The notes below the pieces were generated by a model. It saw only the letters and a list, made by a program, of their open reading frames with translations, did not search any database and was not told the DNA's origin. A program made the translations under genes and the position numbers. Positions 38,857 through 49,099 of a stretch of DNA of 64,000 nucleotides are shown piece by piece (position 1 is the stretch's first letter; every line of letters begins with the position of its first letter). The stretch is from Drosophila pseudoobscura (taxonomy: Eukaryota > Arthropoda > Insecta > Diptera > Drosophilidae): NCBI RefSeq assembly GCF_009870125.1, contig NC_046681.1, positions 9,809,001 through 9,873,000 of the forward strand, given 5' to 3'.

Positions 38857-39320
38857 GTTTTATTTAATTGTCATACAATTCGGAATACAAGAAAATAATC
38901 TATTTGTACGCACGACAATCTTTTTATTTTCTGTATATATTGTTTGGCGGTGGCCGAGATTTAATTCCTACATTTTGAACAGCGGTCTCTTCAGTTGCAT
39001 TTAGCTCTCAGGGAGCGTAAGATGGGCTCAAGAGTATGTCGCCGTATGAAGTGAGGCTTCTTTCTATTAAGGGCTTCATTGAATCCAAGCTTGATAAACT
39101 CTGCCTTCAGCTCTCGGATTTTCGCTCCAGGGTCGATTCGCATGAGCGACATAAGAATGGTTCTCCATATCTCAGTTGGTAAAGAGAACCATTGTGTCTG
39201 GCAAAATTCTGCCAGTATTCTATTCAAATTCTATCAGTATAATCGTACCAGTTACAACTCGAAACATTGTTATAGTCATTTACTTGAACTCATGCGCTTT
39301 ACTGGGGATCCATAGGTAAT
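38857..39320 (-). pseudogene. Partial duplicate of the deadlock 3' end
   Basis: This minus-strand block matches the last part of deadlock plus its 3' flank (about 39400-39870), about 540 bp away in direct orientation. Shared marks are the TTTTATTTAATTnTCATA flank, the coding stretch CQxxxxSLPTEIxxTIL and the TACCTATGGATCC region. The copy has a TGA in the frame that matches deadlock just before the conserved CQ stretch, yet a 78-codon frame through the SLPTE region stays open and ends RSLRAKCN, unlike deadlock's LFAEKDN. It has no promoter or start of its own. It may be a relic, or part of an alternative 3' end. Confidence 0.7.
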
Positions 39321-39571
39321 AGGTAGGAACTGTCGGCAAGAAAAAAGTGAACAACTGAAAGCAGGAAATATTGTAAGTACACACCTATTTTCTTATGTCC
39401 TGTTTTATTTAATTATCATAGTGTTCGTAATACAAACATGTTTGTAAATTTCTAAATTTGAGTTTTAATATCAATACCGTCGTAATGATACCAAGTCCGA
39501 TGGGATGTTATAATTCCGAACCTAAATACATCTTCATTAGGGTTGGATTCTGCTGATCAACAGCATAAGAA

Positions 39572-42500
39572 TTAATTATCTTTTTCCGCAAATAGCTTGA
39601 TAGCAGCCGTCAGCTCTTCTCTCAATTCCTCAGGGGCCACACCCATGACCAAAAAGAACTTTACTGCCTCGCTTTTCAATTCGTGTCTCTCGTTGGCCGC
39701 CGAGAGAATGGTTAATAATACCTCAGTTGGTAAACTGACCCCATATATCTGGCATAGTTCTACCATTTTATCAGTATAGTTGTACCAATTAGAGGATCCA
39801 AGAACTTTTAATATTGTTAACGTCGTTTCCGTAAAGTTGTGCGCTTTACGAGGCATCCATAGGTATTCCATAATGCATAGTGTGGCCTGCGTTTCCAAGC
39901 CCATGTTTTTCAAGGCAGTAAAGGCTTTATTAATAATGGAAGCACAAAGTGACTTGTACAATCGACAATCCATCAGCAAGTGCAGCAAGTCGTTCTGCAG
40001 ATTTTTAGCTTCAAATATATCAACATAAACCGGAGCGAATGTCAGGAAGAGACGTTGACTACGCATTAGCATTTGTTGATATGTGAATAACAGGCTATCC
40101 ACATCCAGTCTCATCAGTTTCCGGCTTAACTCTCCGATGCCGGTGAATGTATGATTACAGCTTTGGGCGCTGCACACATCGTCTAGATTTTCCAAGCACT
40201 TGACTCCAAACAAATTCAACATCCAGTACTCATCACTAAACCACTTGGTCCTGTCCGTACGAATAGTTTGCATAGTCGCAGCAGTTGAACGATAAGGCGC
40301 ATCAAATTTCGGTACGGGTTCGATCACATGCCGAGCAGTAATTGCCTGGGTACGTGGATTGCCAAGCGATGGCATTACTGTTGCAGCCTGCTGCATCGTC
40401 AATGTTCGGTTATCCTGTCGGGGACTTATGGTTTGAGGAGGCGCTGAATATAGCGTTTGTGCGACTGAAGCTGGAGAAGGCGCTGTATATATGTTTTGTG
40501 CAAGTGAATTCACATGAATCTTTCTCCCTTCCTGGTCGTTTGTCGAATTTACTAGTGGACTACGTACTAAAGTTTGAGACGGCGCTATAGATAGAGCTGA
40601 AGGAGGCACTGAATATTGAGTTTGCGTAAGTGAAATTCCCTTTATCTTCCTCTGTGCTTTTTCGTTAAGCGTGTGTATTGTTGGATTGCGTACTGCAGCT
40701 GGAGGCGGCGCCAAAGTTATAGCTGGAGCCACTGGATTCGCGTTATGGCCAAATATGTTCTGCCTCTGGTCGTACAGCGGCTGGATTATTGGGGTAGCCT
40801 CCAATGGTAGAGCAGACGCCAATGCTAGAGGAGGCACGAATGGTGAAGCAGATGGTGTAGATGTAGCAGACCCTGATGATTTTCGTTGCTTTAATGTCTG
40901 CCTCTGTGGCTCCTCTTGTTCCTTTTCGTTGAGTGCCTCATTGTTGTACAGCGAGCACATTATTTTCGGCTGCGACTGGAGTATTTCTTTGGTAAGTCGA
41001 GGTATACGAAAATTTCTCAATGAAGCTTTTGAGGGCTCTGGTTGTTTTTCCTCCTCCTCCATGTCATCCCAAGATGTCGCCGTAACCGACAAGACATCAT
41101 CGTCCACGTCTCCATCCTCTTCATAGTCAAGGACCTCCTCCTCCTCCTCCATGAGGTCTGCCTTTTCTAAATCGACTGTGGACGAATTTGGCAACCGTTC
41201 GAAGAACTCCGTTGTGACGGCCAGTTGATCGTCGATTTCACTTGGCGTTTTAGTGGTAAAGATTTTCAGGCAACGATCTATTTCAGGTGTACGATCGCCT
41301 TCATCACCCAATTCGAAAAGAGTCATTATCTCAGTGTGCTCTACATTGTTCTCGTGGCTTAAATCGATCTTTTTGTCAGTACAGCACGCCGTTATGGGAC
41401 TCTCGACAAACTCCGGATCATCGTCCACTATTTCTGCTTCCTTTTCTAAATCCATGAGCTCTTGGATCTTTCGCACAGCTATCCCTATTTCTGCAGATTC
41501 CTCCAATATGTCAGTGCTTAAATCGGTAGGAGCAGGAACCATTTCAATCTTAGGCATGAAAGGAACGCTCTCCAAATGGTGGCTAATCTGTGGCAACAAA
41601 AAAAATCTATTAGGATGTATATATTCCAAAATACAGCGTACAACTTTTACTGGAACATGTTTTTGTCTCCTTCTCTTGATTGGCTGCAGTGGGATTGGTA
41701 TGGTGTCTGCTGGTTTACGCTTAACTGGAGACTTTGAGGGGCTATTGTTTTCTATGGTTTTATTATTTTTTCCCTCAGTTTCAGTCCCATTTGTTTTGGT
41801 TACGTGCTTCCGCAATTCAAACAAGGGCACATCATCAAGGAAGTTTTCAACATCTTCACGTTGCCTTTCTAAGATGCGATCGCGCTGTTTACGAGACTTT
41901 GTAAGCTTCCATGAACACGAAAAGTCCGCCTGAACGATAAAAAGTATACCAGAATATTTACATATGGCGCTACTAAATCAGAATAAGCTGTGTTTCATAC
42001 CTCTTCAAGTACAGGGCTGGACGGAATAGATCCTTTAAGAGTCGATGGCGGAATATCTCCGTCAGGAGTCGCCGGCGATTTTGTCCGTGGTTTAACAGAG
42101 GTATGCTTTGATGATCCTGATTGATCCCCCTGATCGATACATATGTTATATAAATACCTGTTCAATTATTATTGATTATGTTTTTTACCTTTTCAGTCCC
42201 AAGTAAATCCAGAGGAAGCAAACTCGTTATATGCTTTGGTGACTGCGATTTTTCTCCCTAAGCGATATAAATTATAATTACAACTGCGCCCAACTACACC
42301 ACATCATATCTGCTCCTTTTTTAATATATATTAATATAGATGCACTATATTGATAATCCCATTAACAAAAATGTCAAAATAATTTTTCAATTCCTAGAAA
42401 ATTCCAATTTAACTTAATGGAATCACAGTGGTGGTGATGTTGGCCGTTTTTATCAAGAGGATCACTTAAACGCTAGACAAAATTCAGCGAACAGTCGAGC

Positions 42501-44448
42501 ATCAGCATCAGTGGAGCTCTCTGCACCACCCCAAAAATGGCATTTTATGCCTACAAAGCCTTGACGTATCAGGAAAGGGGAAAGAAATGTCTGCAATACG
42601 TTCAAGATACTCAGATCAATGGGCATCTCAGCACTTTGATCACTCATCTATTCTAATGTACAACTACTGCGTTTCAAGGAAGTACACGAATACCTGCTTC
42701 AATATAAGCATCCCTCACAGAGACGAATGGCCCCCGACGGGCCCCTTTACATCCTCACCATCTACTGTGATTAGCTGAATTTTAGGCATTCTCTCAGGTT
42801 CCCGGATCACTGCAGAAGCTTTCAAGTGGGAGTAGCTGCTAACAAATAATCACTTAACTGTCTCCAAGGATTTTCAGTTAACACAGCGGGACCACAATGG
42901 AACGAACACGGCCTAAGACCCGCCTCAATCTTACCTAATACCTGTTCAATATATTTTCTATATCTATTATGTTTCTTACATTGTTACCTTGCGATTTGTT
43001 CCCCAGAAGAATACAAATTATATTTTGATACCAATCAAATCATTATTGATTTTGTTTCTTACCTTTTCAGTGCCAGCACGGTCTAGAGGAGGTGAAGAGC
43101 CAGTGTGCTCCTGAGTAGGCGGAATAGAGCTGTAAAAAATCGCTGCCGATTTTACCTCACTCATGAATTTTTTGTGTTTTGGGTTTTGTGTAGGCTTGGG
43201 TGCTCGCTTTTTGTCTCTCTGCACGATATAAATGATATCTCAGTAGCTATTCAATCAGTACTTATCATGTTTTTTACTTTTTCCAGCTCAATGTGTCCGT
43301 CAGGAGTCGGTGCCAGTTTTGGTCTAGGCCTGGAACTGGGCCTGCAATTCAACAATTGCGATTGGTCCGTCTGTACGACATAAATTCTGTATTAATACCT
43401 ATTCACTCAGTATCAATAATGTTTCTTACGCTTTCAGGCTCCGAGTGGTCCAGAAGAAGCGACATGGGTTTACGCTTTGATGAGCCAGTGATTTCCTGAG
43501 TAGGCGGAACAGAGCTGTCAGAGATCGCTGACAATTTAACCTCAGTTTTAACTCTGCTTTGGCTAGCCTTTGATGCTCGCTTTTGGTCCCCCTTGCACGA
43601 TATAAATGATACGTTAATAGCTTAGCTATTCAATCAGTATTTATCACGTTTCTTACTGTTTCAAGCTCAATGTGTCCGTCAGTAGTCGGTGCCAGTTTTG
43701 GTGTACCTCTGGAATTGGGTCTACGATTCAATAATCGCGATTGGTCACCCTTTACGATATAAATTACCTAATTAATAGCTATTTGGATTTCTGTTATCAG
43801 TTTTCTTACATTTTCAAGGCTAGTGGGCTCTCGAGGAAGCGCAATTAATTTGTCAGGCGTTGCTACTGGTTTTGTCCGAGCTTTGACCGCGCTGCGGCTT
43901 GGCTTTGATGATTGCGTTTGGTCCTATACGATACAAATTATATGTTAACATAATTCAATCGGCATATATATTTTTTCTCACCTTTTCAAGCCCAAGGAGG
44001 ACCAAAGGAAGCGAACTGGGCTTACGCTGTGATGAGCCAGTGTTCTCCTGAGCAGGCGGAATAGATCCTTCAGAAGTTGCTATCGGGTTGGTCTCAAGTT
44101 TAGTGCTTCGTCTACGCGTTGATAGACGCGATGCAAGTCCCTGAACGATGTAAGTAATATGTTATTATTTAGTCAATCAGCATTTGTTATGTTTCTTGCT
44201 TTTTCAAGGCCAGAGTACGCCCGAGTCGTCTCTTGCAGTTCTTCGCGCAAAGTAGCTTCGGCCAATTGATCTTTAGAAAACTTATCGAACTGAAAAGAGA
44301 TATATATATTAATAACAATTCAATAAATAGTATTTACCTTCACTTAACTGTTAGTGTGTTCCAACTCGTTAGGAAGTCTGCGCGTAAGATCTTCCATTCG
44401 TGCTTCGATAATCTGTCTGCGCCATGTTTCTTCTTCATCTGCCGCCAT
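39572..44448 (-). CDS. del: deadlock (del, CG9252) ortholog with an expanded small-exon array
   Basis: Deadlock links Rhino to Cutoff and Moonshiner at heterochromatic piRNA clusters in the germline nucleus. Proposed exons in order are 44349-44448, 44200-44270, 43982-44140, 43810-43923, 43657-43749, 43430-43591, 43278-43370, 43063-43218, 42189-42257, 42001-42129, 41651-41929 and 39572-41587. They join in frame to 1146 residues, longer than the about 980 I recall for D. melanogaster. The first two exons code a charged, helical stretch of about 57 residues (start MAADEEETWRRQIIEAR), fitting the Rhino-binding end. The last exon codes an acidic, Pro/Ser-rich middle and a helical C-terminal domain (FTGIGELSRKLMRLDVDS). 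The second exon ends at a GC donor. Identity rests on position between CG9253 and E2f2 and on overall make-up. The first two splice junctions are the least sure. Confidence 0.7.
42001..44199 (-). repeat. del: Tandem exon-intron array within deadlock
   Basis: Eight small exons (43982-44140, 43810-43923, 43657-43749, 43430-43591, 43278-43370, 43063-43218, 42189-42257, 42001-42129) are related by sequence. Most begin [GT]-D-Q-[TSK] and end LE[KTN] or TEK. Every exon is a multiple of three and phase 0 at both ends. Introns between them are 58-65 bp, start gtaagaaac or gtaaaaaac, and end in an ATTTATATCGT..AG pattern. Long units (52-54 codons, with SSIPPTQE or SVPPTQE) alternate in part with short units of 31 codons (PKLAPTxDGHIELE). 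This is direct evidence of repeated unequal duplication of exon plus intron. Confidence 0.8.
42285..43005 (-). other. Interrupted part of the deadlock array: decayed exon plus unplaced insert
   Basis: The 805-bp gap between the exons at 43063 and 42257 contains a decayed exon copy at about 42979-43002 (GGAACAAATCGCAAGG, followed by the array's usual gtaagaaacataat), whose acceptor is lost. From about 42935 to 42285 the array intron sequence is interrupted by unrelated DNA. This insert has open minus-strand stretches (MPKIQLITVDGEDVKGPVGG at about 42730-42790; a 61-codon frame 42462-42647 starting MSDQSAEMPIDLS and including GFVGIKCHFWGGAES). I do not recognise the source. Confidence 0.5.
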
Positions 44449-44590
44449 AGTCTCAAGATCTGCTCTTCTCTCATTTTTGTTACAGATCTTATTACATTCA
44501 GTTTTTTTATGTTGTAAACGCACGTGAAAATTAAACCTAATTTTTTTTATCGCCAATCAAGTGCCGTTATGTTCAAGAAGCCATTCTCTC

Positions 44591-44960
44591 TAGTGATGTA
44601 AAAACACATCGATGCATCGTGAATCGATGTTTTTTTGCCGATGTTTACCGATGTTTTCCGGTATTTTTGCATCGATGTTTTGCAAAACATCGATCGCTTA
44701 ATTTCAAATCATTGCGCATTTGTCACCTGTAAGCGGCAAACACAGCAATGCCTGCCTCATTGAAAAGCAATCCTTCGTATTTTTGGTACGGTATGAAAAG
44801 TACCTATCCTAATTTATACAAAATTATACAATGCAATTTTTGTTGAATATTCGTTTTATAATCAAATGGGAAAGTTTTGAATCGGTCATACAAAATATCA
44901 ATATCAATCCAACATCGATGGACATCGACATCGATGTTTTCATTCAAACTTACATCACTG
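44591..44960. mobile_element. hAT-type MITE with 8-bp target duplication
   Basis: The ends are TAGTGATGTAA and TTACATCACTG, an inverted repeat of about 11 bp. They are flanked by perfect direct repeats ATTCTCTC at 44583-44590 and 44961-44968. An 8-bp duplication and CAGTGATG-type ends fit the hAT superfamily. The 370-bp element has no coding capacity. It carries many ATCGATG repeats and a perfect 24-bp palindrome at 44671-44694 centred on TTTTGCAAAA. It lies between the deadlock start codon and a motif-6 promoter array. Confidence 0.85.
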
Positions 44961-44968
44961 ATTCTCTC

Positions 44969-45035
44969 TGGCAAATATACTGTCGATGATCAGAAATACA
45001 GAAATATACCGTCTCATTTTAAAAATATACCGTTA
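44969..45035 (-). promoter_or_regulatory. del: Motif-6 array upstream of deadlock
   Basis: Repeated AAATATACCG-like units (GAAATATACCGTCTCATTTT then AAAAATATACCG) match the Drosophila housekeeping core motif 6. A near-copy of the same arrangement lies upstream of E2f2 at 47763-47820. Without the MITE this array would lie about 150 bp upstream of the deadlock ATG. Confidence 0.5.
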
Positions 45036-45394
45036 TCAACCGGTTATTACGACGAATTCCTGTTAGCTGGTATATTCCTAGTATTAACAGTATATACTGT
45101 ATGGTTAGTGATGGTACCAGCGTACACCAAAGAAGTATCGGATAATTTTGCTGATGATACTTTTCTTGACCGTCAGGTGCCTCTGGGCGAATATCATACT
45201 TGTGTAGTTGCCATGTTTCAAAATTACTTAAGCGCTGGATCTTTCACTATTTTGAACAATATGTTGTTTGTTTAAAACAAGATACAGCAAATCTGGGGCG
45301 GTTGATGGTACCTTGCTCTAGCTCACACACCCTGCAAATAGTTTTTTCCAAAAGTGTAAAGACATTAATATAGTGGAAATTATTTTGCACCATT

Positions 45395-45565
45395 TTTACT
45401 TAAGCATTATGTTATAAAAAATCCAGTAAAAATAGGTTAAATTTAGACAGCCCTTTAGGAAATTGATTTATCAATCGGGCAAAATTATGAGTAGAGAGCA
45501 TAGGGTCTTAGCTAGCCAGTAATATTAAACCGAATATCAAAAACGAGGAATATGATAGAACTTGA
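45395..45565. repeat. Third copy of the dispersed AT-rich repeat
   Basis: GTCTTAGCTAGCCAGTAATA, then CGAATATCAAAAACGAGGAA, align with the copies at 36357-36530 and 36580-36745 (TATCTAGCTAGTATTATTCC then GGAATATCAAAATCGAGGAA). No coding capacity and no clear terminal repeats are seen. The family is unassigned. Confidence 0.6.
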
Positions 45566-45578
45566 ATACAAATAATTC

Positions 45579-45900
45579 GTCAGTATATTTACGGTATACT
45601 TGGAAATAAGTGACGTATTTTCCGTATATTTCTGCGAGTCAGACCGTCTATTTCATCGGCAAGTCCGCGGATTTTAAAATTAAAACTCATAAAATCTACG
45701 CCCAAACCAGTGTTGCGGGTGTGGGAAATTGCGCTGAAAATTGAATTAATTGACAAAAAAAGTGCCTCGTGTCTGCCGCTGCCTTTAAAACAAATATGCT
45801 GTTTGCTGCGGGCATTGCAAAATATTGCAGCGCAGCAGAACCCAGGGCGAGAACAGTACACAAAATATCGAGAGAATCTTTAATAAATGATGAATGAATA
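45579..45900 (+). other. Motif-6 cluster followed by an open stretch ending at AATAAA; unassigned
   Basis: GTATATTTACGGTATACTTG and TTTTCCGTATATTTC at 45581-45632 look like motif-6 promoter units. A plus-strand frame stays open from about 45625 to TAA near 45890 (including VWEIALKIELIDKKSASCLP and LLRALQNIAAQQNPGREQY) and overlaps an AATAAA, but it has no ATG. It could be a decayed gene, a terminal exon or chance. I do not recognise the product. Confidence 0.25.
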
Positions 45901-46154
45901 GTATTATGTACATAAATATAAAAGGTATGTATAAACCACCACACATTCTTTTCAAGAATGAATGTATGCGTGTGCCTAAAAATTTATTGGTTTGTTGTTA
46001 GTCTGCCAAAAATACATGGAATTAAGCTAGTTAAAATTTCTACTTCTATAAAAGAAATCAAAAGGTCAAATTGTACTAATCATAAATATTTGCACAACGC
46101 ACTCGGCCCATTACAATCGTTACAAAGTCGTTGTAAGTCCCGTCCGTCCAGCAG

Positions 46155-47538
46155 CTAAGAGCATTGTACGTCAAAGAGTTCACAGATGCCTTCGTCACTT
46201 TTCAAGACAAAGTTGAAGTCATCATGTGGCGGGTTCAGTTGGACCAGTGGGGGATTTTCTGTTAGAAAAGAGAAAAAAGAACATATTATTCGGTCTCGGA
46301 GCAGCCGAAGAGAAATGAACAACCAACCTAAATTGGGATCATCGGGATAGAACCTTCGCAGCGAGTGGCCAGTCATGTAATTTTGAAAGATTATTTTCGC
46401 AGTGAGTTCGTTTTCCAGCAGCTTCATCTCCTCCTTTAGATCGGGATTGCATGAGTACGTATGCTCGTCAGTGATGACGTTTCCAGTGCTCGTGGGACCG
46501 GTGCCATCTTCGCTGGATCGGGACGAGGTCGATGGAGATGGGGTGTCCAAGCGGCGATAGTCAAAGAAACCGTCAGCATCGTTTGGATTTGTTGTACTCT
46601 TTCCCTGGTTTGTGACCAGCCGTATATCAATGGTGCTGCCATTATCCAGGGAAACGCGGAGTTCGTTCTGTTTTTTTTCGGAAGTGGATGAATCTAGCAT
46701 TTCGACTTTGATTAACTACGTTCTGAAAATTGGCTTACATCACTGCGCTGGATCTCCACCTCTTCGTCGTAATTGGGTATGGTGAAGACGGAGTCATCAG
46801 CGTATATTTGCAGGAGATCGTCCCGCGTTAGATAGGCATATGAGAGATTTGTTGGATCTTGCATTACATATCGCAAATTCCGTTGCGCATACTCTAGCTG
46901 CATGTCCAGGTCTTCTTCCTCCTTCTTCAGATTATTGGTACCCTCACGAGCGACATCGTACTCCTCTTGGTCCTTGGCATTGTTGAACCCCCCTCCGCTG
47001 TTGCGAACCAAATACAAAATAGAACAAATGGAAGCCACCAACGAGGAGAACACTTACCGCCAGCGCACTAGGGAACAGTGTCTGCCTTTATCGATCAGGC
47101 CAATGCCCTCTAACACATTAGTTATATCGTAAATACGACGTTTCTGCACATCTAAGATTTTCGTGGCCTAAAGTAATGCAAAAGCGATAAAAAAAATTGA
47201 TCGACTAGAAATAGCTGAAGACACACCTCTTTCAGATCAATGGACCCACCATTGGACTTCATGAGCTGCACAAATTTTTGAGTTAATAAGACGAGCGAGC
47301 CCACAGAGCGCTGCTGAACTGGATGGGATTGAGAGGGCGATTTTAGCGGCTGTTGCTCCTGATGGTCCTGAGACATGTCCATTTGAACGGTCTCATTCTC
47401 ATACGCCTTTATCGTCATCGCCTCATCCGTGTCCACATTGCTAACAGAACCTTTGGCGTTGTTGTTCTTCATTTTGAGGGCAGAGCCCGGGCCCGCGCTG
47501 TCCCTTAATACAATACTTGAAGATTTACGCTTGTACAT
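46155..47538 (-). CDS. E2f2: E2f2, repressive E2F transcription factor
   Basis: E2f2 binds DNA with Dp and works with Rbf proteins in the dREAM/MMB complex to repress cell-cycle and differentiation genes. Exons are 47227-47538, 47058-47167, 46739-46997, 46328-46667 and 46155-46258, giving 374 residues, close to the D. melanogaster protein. The winged-helix DNA-binding domain is at about residues 79-141, with [17 protein letters not shown] coiled-coil/marked-box part follows ([38 protein letters not shown]). The C-terminus [11 protein letters not shown] matches the pocket-protein binding motif. The last intron (46259-46327) is 69 bp, in frame and stop-free, so retention would insert 23 hydrophobic-rich residues. 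Confidence 0.95.
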
Positions 47539-48147
47539 GGCACGCGTTCTAATGGAAGTCTTTGTTCCGTATTTGGTAACTATAAAAGTGGTTGCACTGG
47601 ATTTGACACGCGTTTAAACAACAAACAATGATTGCCTATTACGAAAAATCTCAATTAAATACAAATGTTGGCGCTTGAGCAAAATTTTCCGCCATTTATG
47701 TCACTTTTTTCATTCTACTCTATTCTGACTTTTGCATAGTGCTGCAAAATGACACGCATTGCAGAAATATACCGAAATATACGGTCTCATCTTCAAAATA
47801 TACCGTAAATACCGAAATACATGCTGTGGCCCTTTGTTGTACATTTTAGAATAAATTTAATTTACTTTTACAATAGAAACAAAATCTGAAAACGTACTAG
47901 TAGATCGTTCATGCGTTTGTGTCGATCGAAGACAAGCGAGTGCTGCTTAGCAGTTGGCCAATGTTCCCAGATTCCGCTGGCCTTCGCTGCAGTTCCTCAA
48001 AGTTGGCGGCACGGTCTTCCATTTCGATTTATTCGTATTTTGTACATGTGTGTACAGTCTGTACAGGTACATGTCGTATTTTCCAACTCTAAGCTCGAAT
48101 TAAAACACGAGAAAATATAAAATTTTCTTATATTTGTGTATTTGTTT
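47539..48147. promoter_or_regulatory. E2f2 promoter region and MADF-1 3' flank
   Basis: A TTTTCCGCCATTTA block (about 47686-47699) is also present upstream of the DDX47 gene (about 36883-36896). A motif 7-like GTGCTGCAAAATGAC lies at about 47739-47753, followed by motif-6 units at 47763-47820. The rest is AT-rich with no gene seen. Confidence 0.5.
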
Positions 48148-49021
48148 CTATATAGTTGTTGAATCTGCATCATCTAATTTGGCTTTTTGACCCTCCTGCA
48201 ACCGTTGCAGCTGTTTTAGCTGCGCATCACGTAGTACATCAAGGATTTTCCACTTTGCTTCAAAAAAAAATTCATCATGGATTTGCTCCAAATCTATTCG
48301 AATTACCTGTGGGGAAAATGGCATTCGCTAGTGAAGTCAAAATATAGTTTAAAATAAGAATTATAACCTCGCAAAGATTGGCAATATGCTGGCCCTTATT
48401 GGATATTATATATTCTGATGGAAGTAGGGCCACTGTTTGTTCCGTGTTGCTGGTATTTCTGTTGGATGATTCTGCAAAGTCCGTATGATCTGCTTGCATT
48501 GCCTCGCTACCAGAATCTATGCGATCTAATTCGACCACCTGGATGTTTGTTAGCTGTTCAACAGCAGACGCTGCTGTCTCCGCCACCGCGTGGGTGAGGA
48601 AACCAAAGTCTGGGTAATCAAAGAGCTTAGGCATCGGCAACTCCTTCCTTCCGGCTGCTTCCCATTGATCACGTAGAACATGCACTTTTCGTTTGACTGG
48701 AACAACCGGCATATTTGTATCTATGGCGGAGGCAATGTCCTTCCACACCTTCTCCTGGTACTCGGCACTCTTGTAATCGGGACAGCTTGGATTCCAGAGG
48801 CATTCATTCTGACGATATAGATTTATCAGCTTCGTCACCGTATCCTTTTGCGACAGCAATGTATGGAATTTGGCTCTTCGACTGATTGTCACATTGAATG
48901 CATTCAGACGACGAGGCGACGACCCGGCGTCTGAATCGGATGAGGAGCCACTTGTCGAGAAAATATTCATCAAGCTGTGATAATTCTTTTTGATTAATCC
49001 AATAAAGCCGGAGTTTGACAT
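48148..49021 (-). CDS. MADF-domain protein 1
   Basis: Exons 48368-49021 and 48148-48306 give 270 residues from ATG at 49021. A MADF domain, a Myb-like DNA- or protein-binding fold expanded in insects, spans about residues 61-145 (TKLINLYRQNECLWNPSC, then EKVWKDIASAI and VKRKVHVLRDQW). A Ser/Asp-rich stretch precedes it. The second exon codes a charged helical tail ending LQEGQKAKLDDADSTTI. The intron is short and its donor is GTTATA. It lies 78 bp after the stop of MADF protein 2 on the same strand. The two are probably old tandem duplicates. Such genes usually code transcriptional regulators; the target is unknown. Confidence 0.85.
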
Positions 49022-49099
49022 GACAACATATTTCCACAAAATTAATTTTGAAACTGGAATTTGTCAAACCTGTACAGTGTACACACCACGTGCTATAGT

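Noticed and set aside
44877-45275. Plus-strand frame of 132 codons with one membrane-like segment
   Set aside because: It starts inside the MITE and crosses the promoter array, so it is very unlikely to be a gene; no family recognised.
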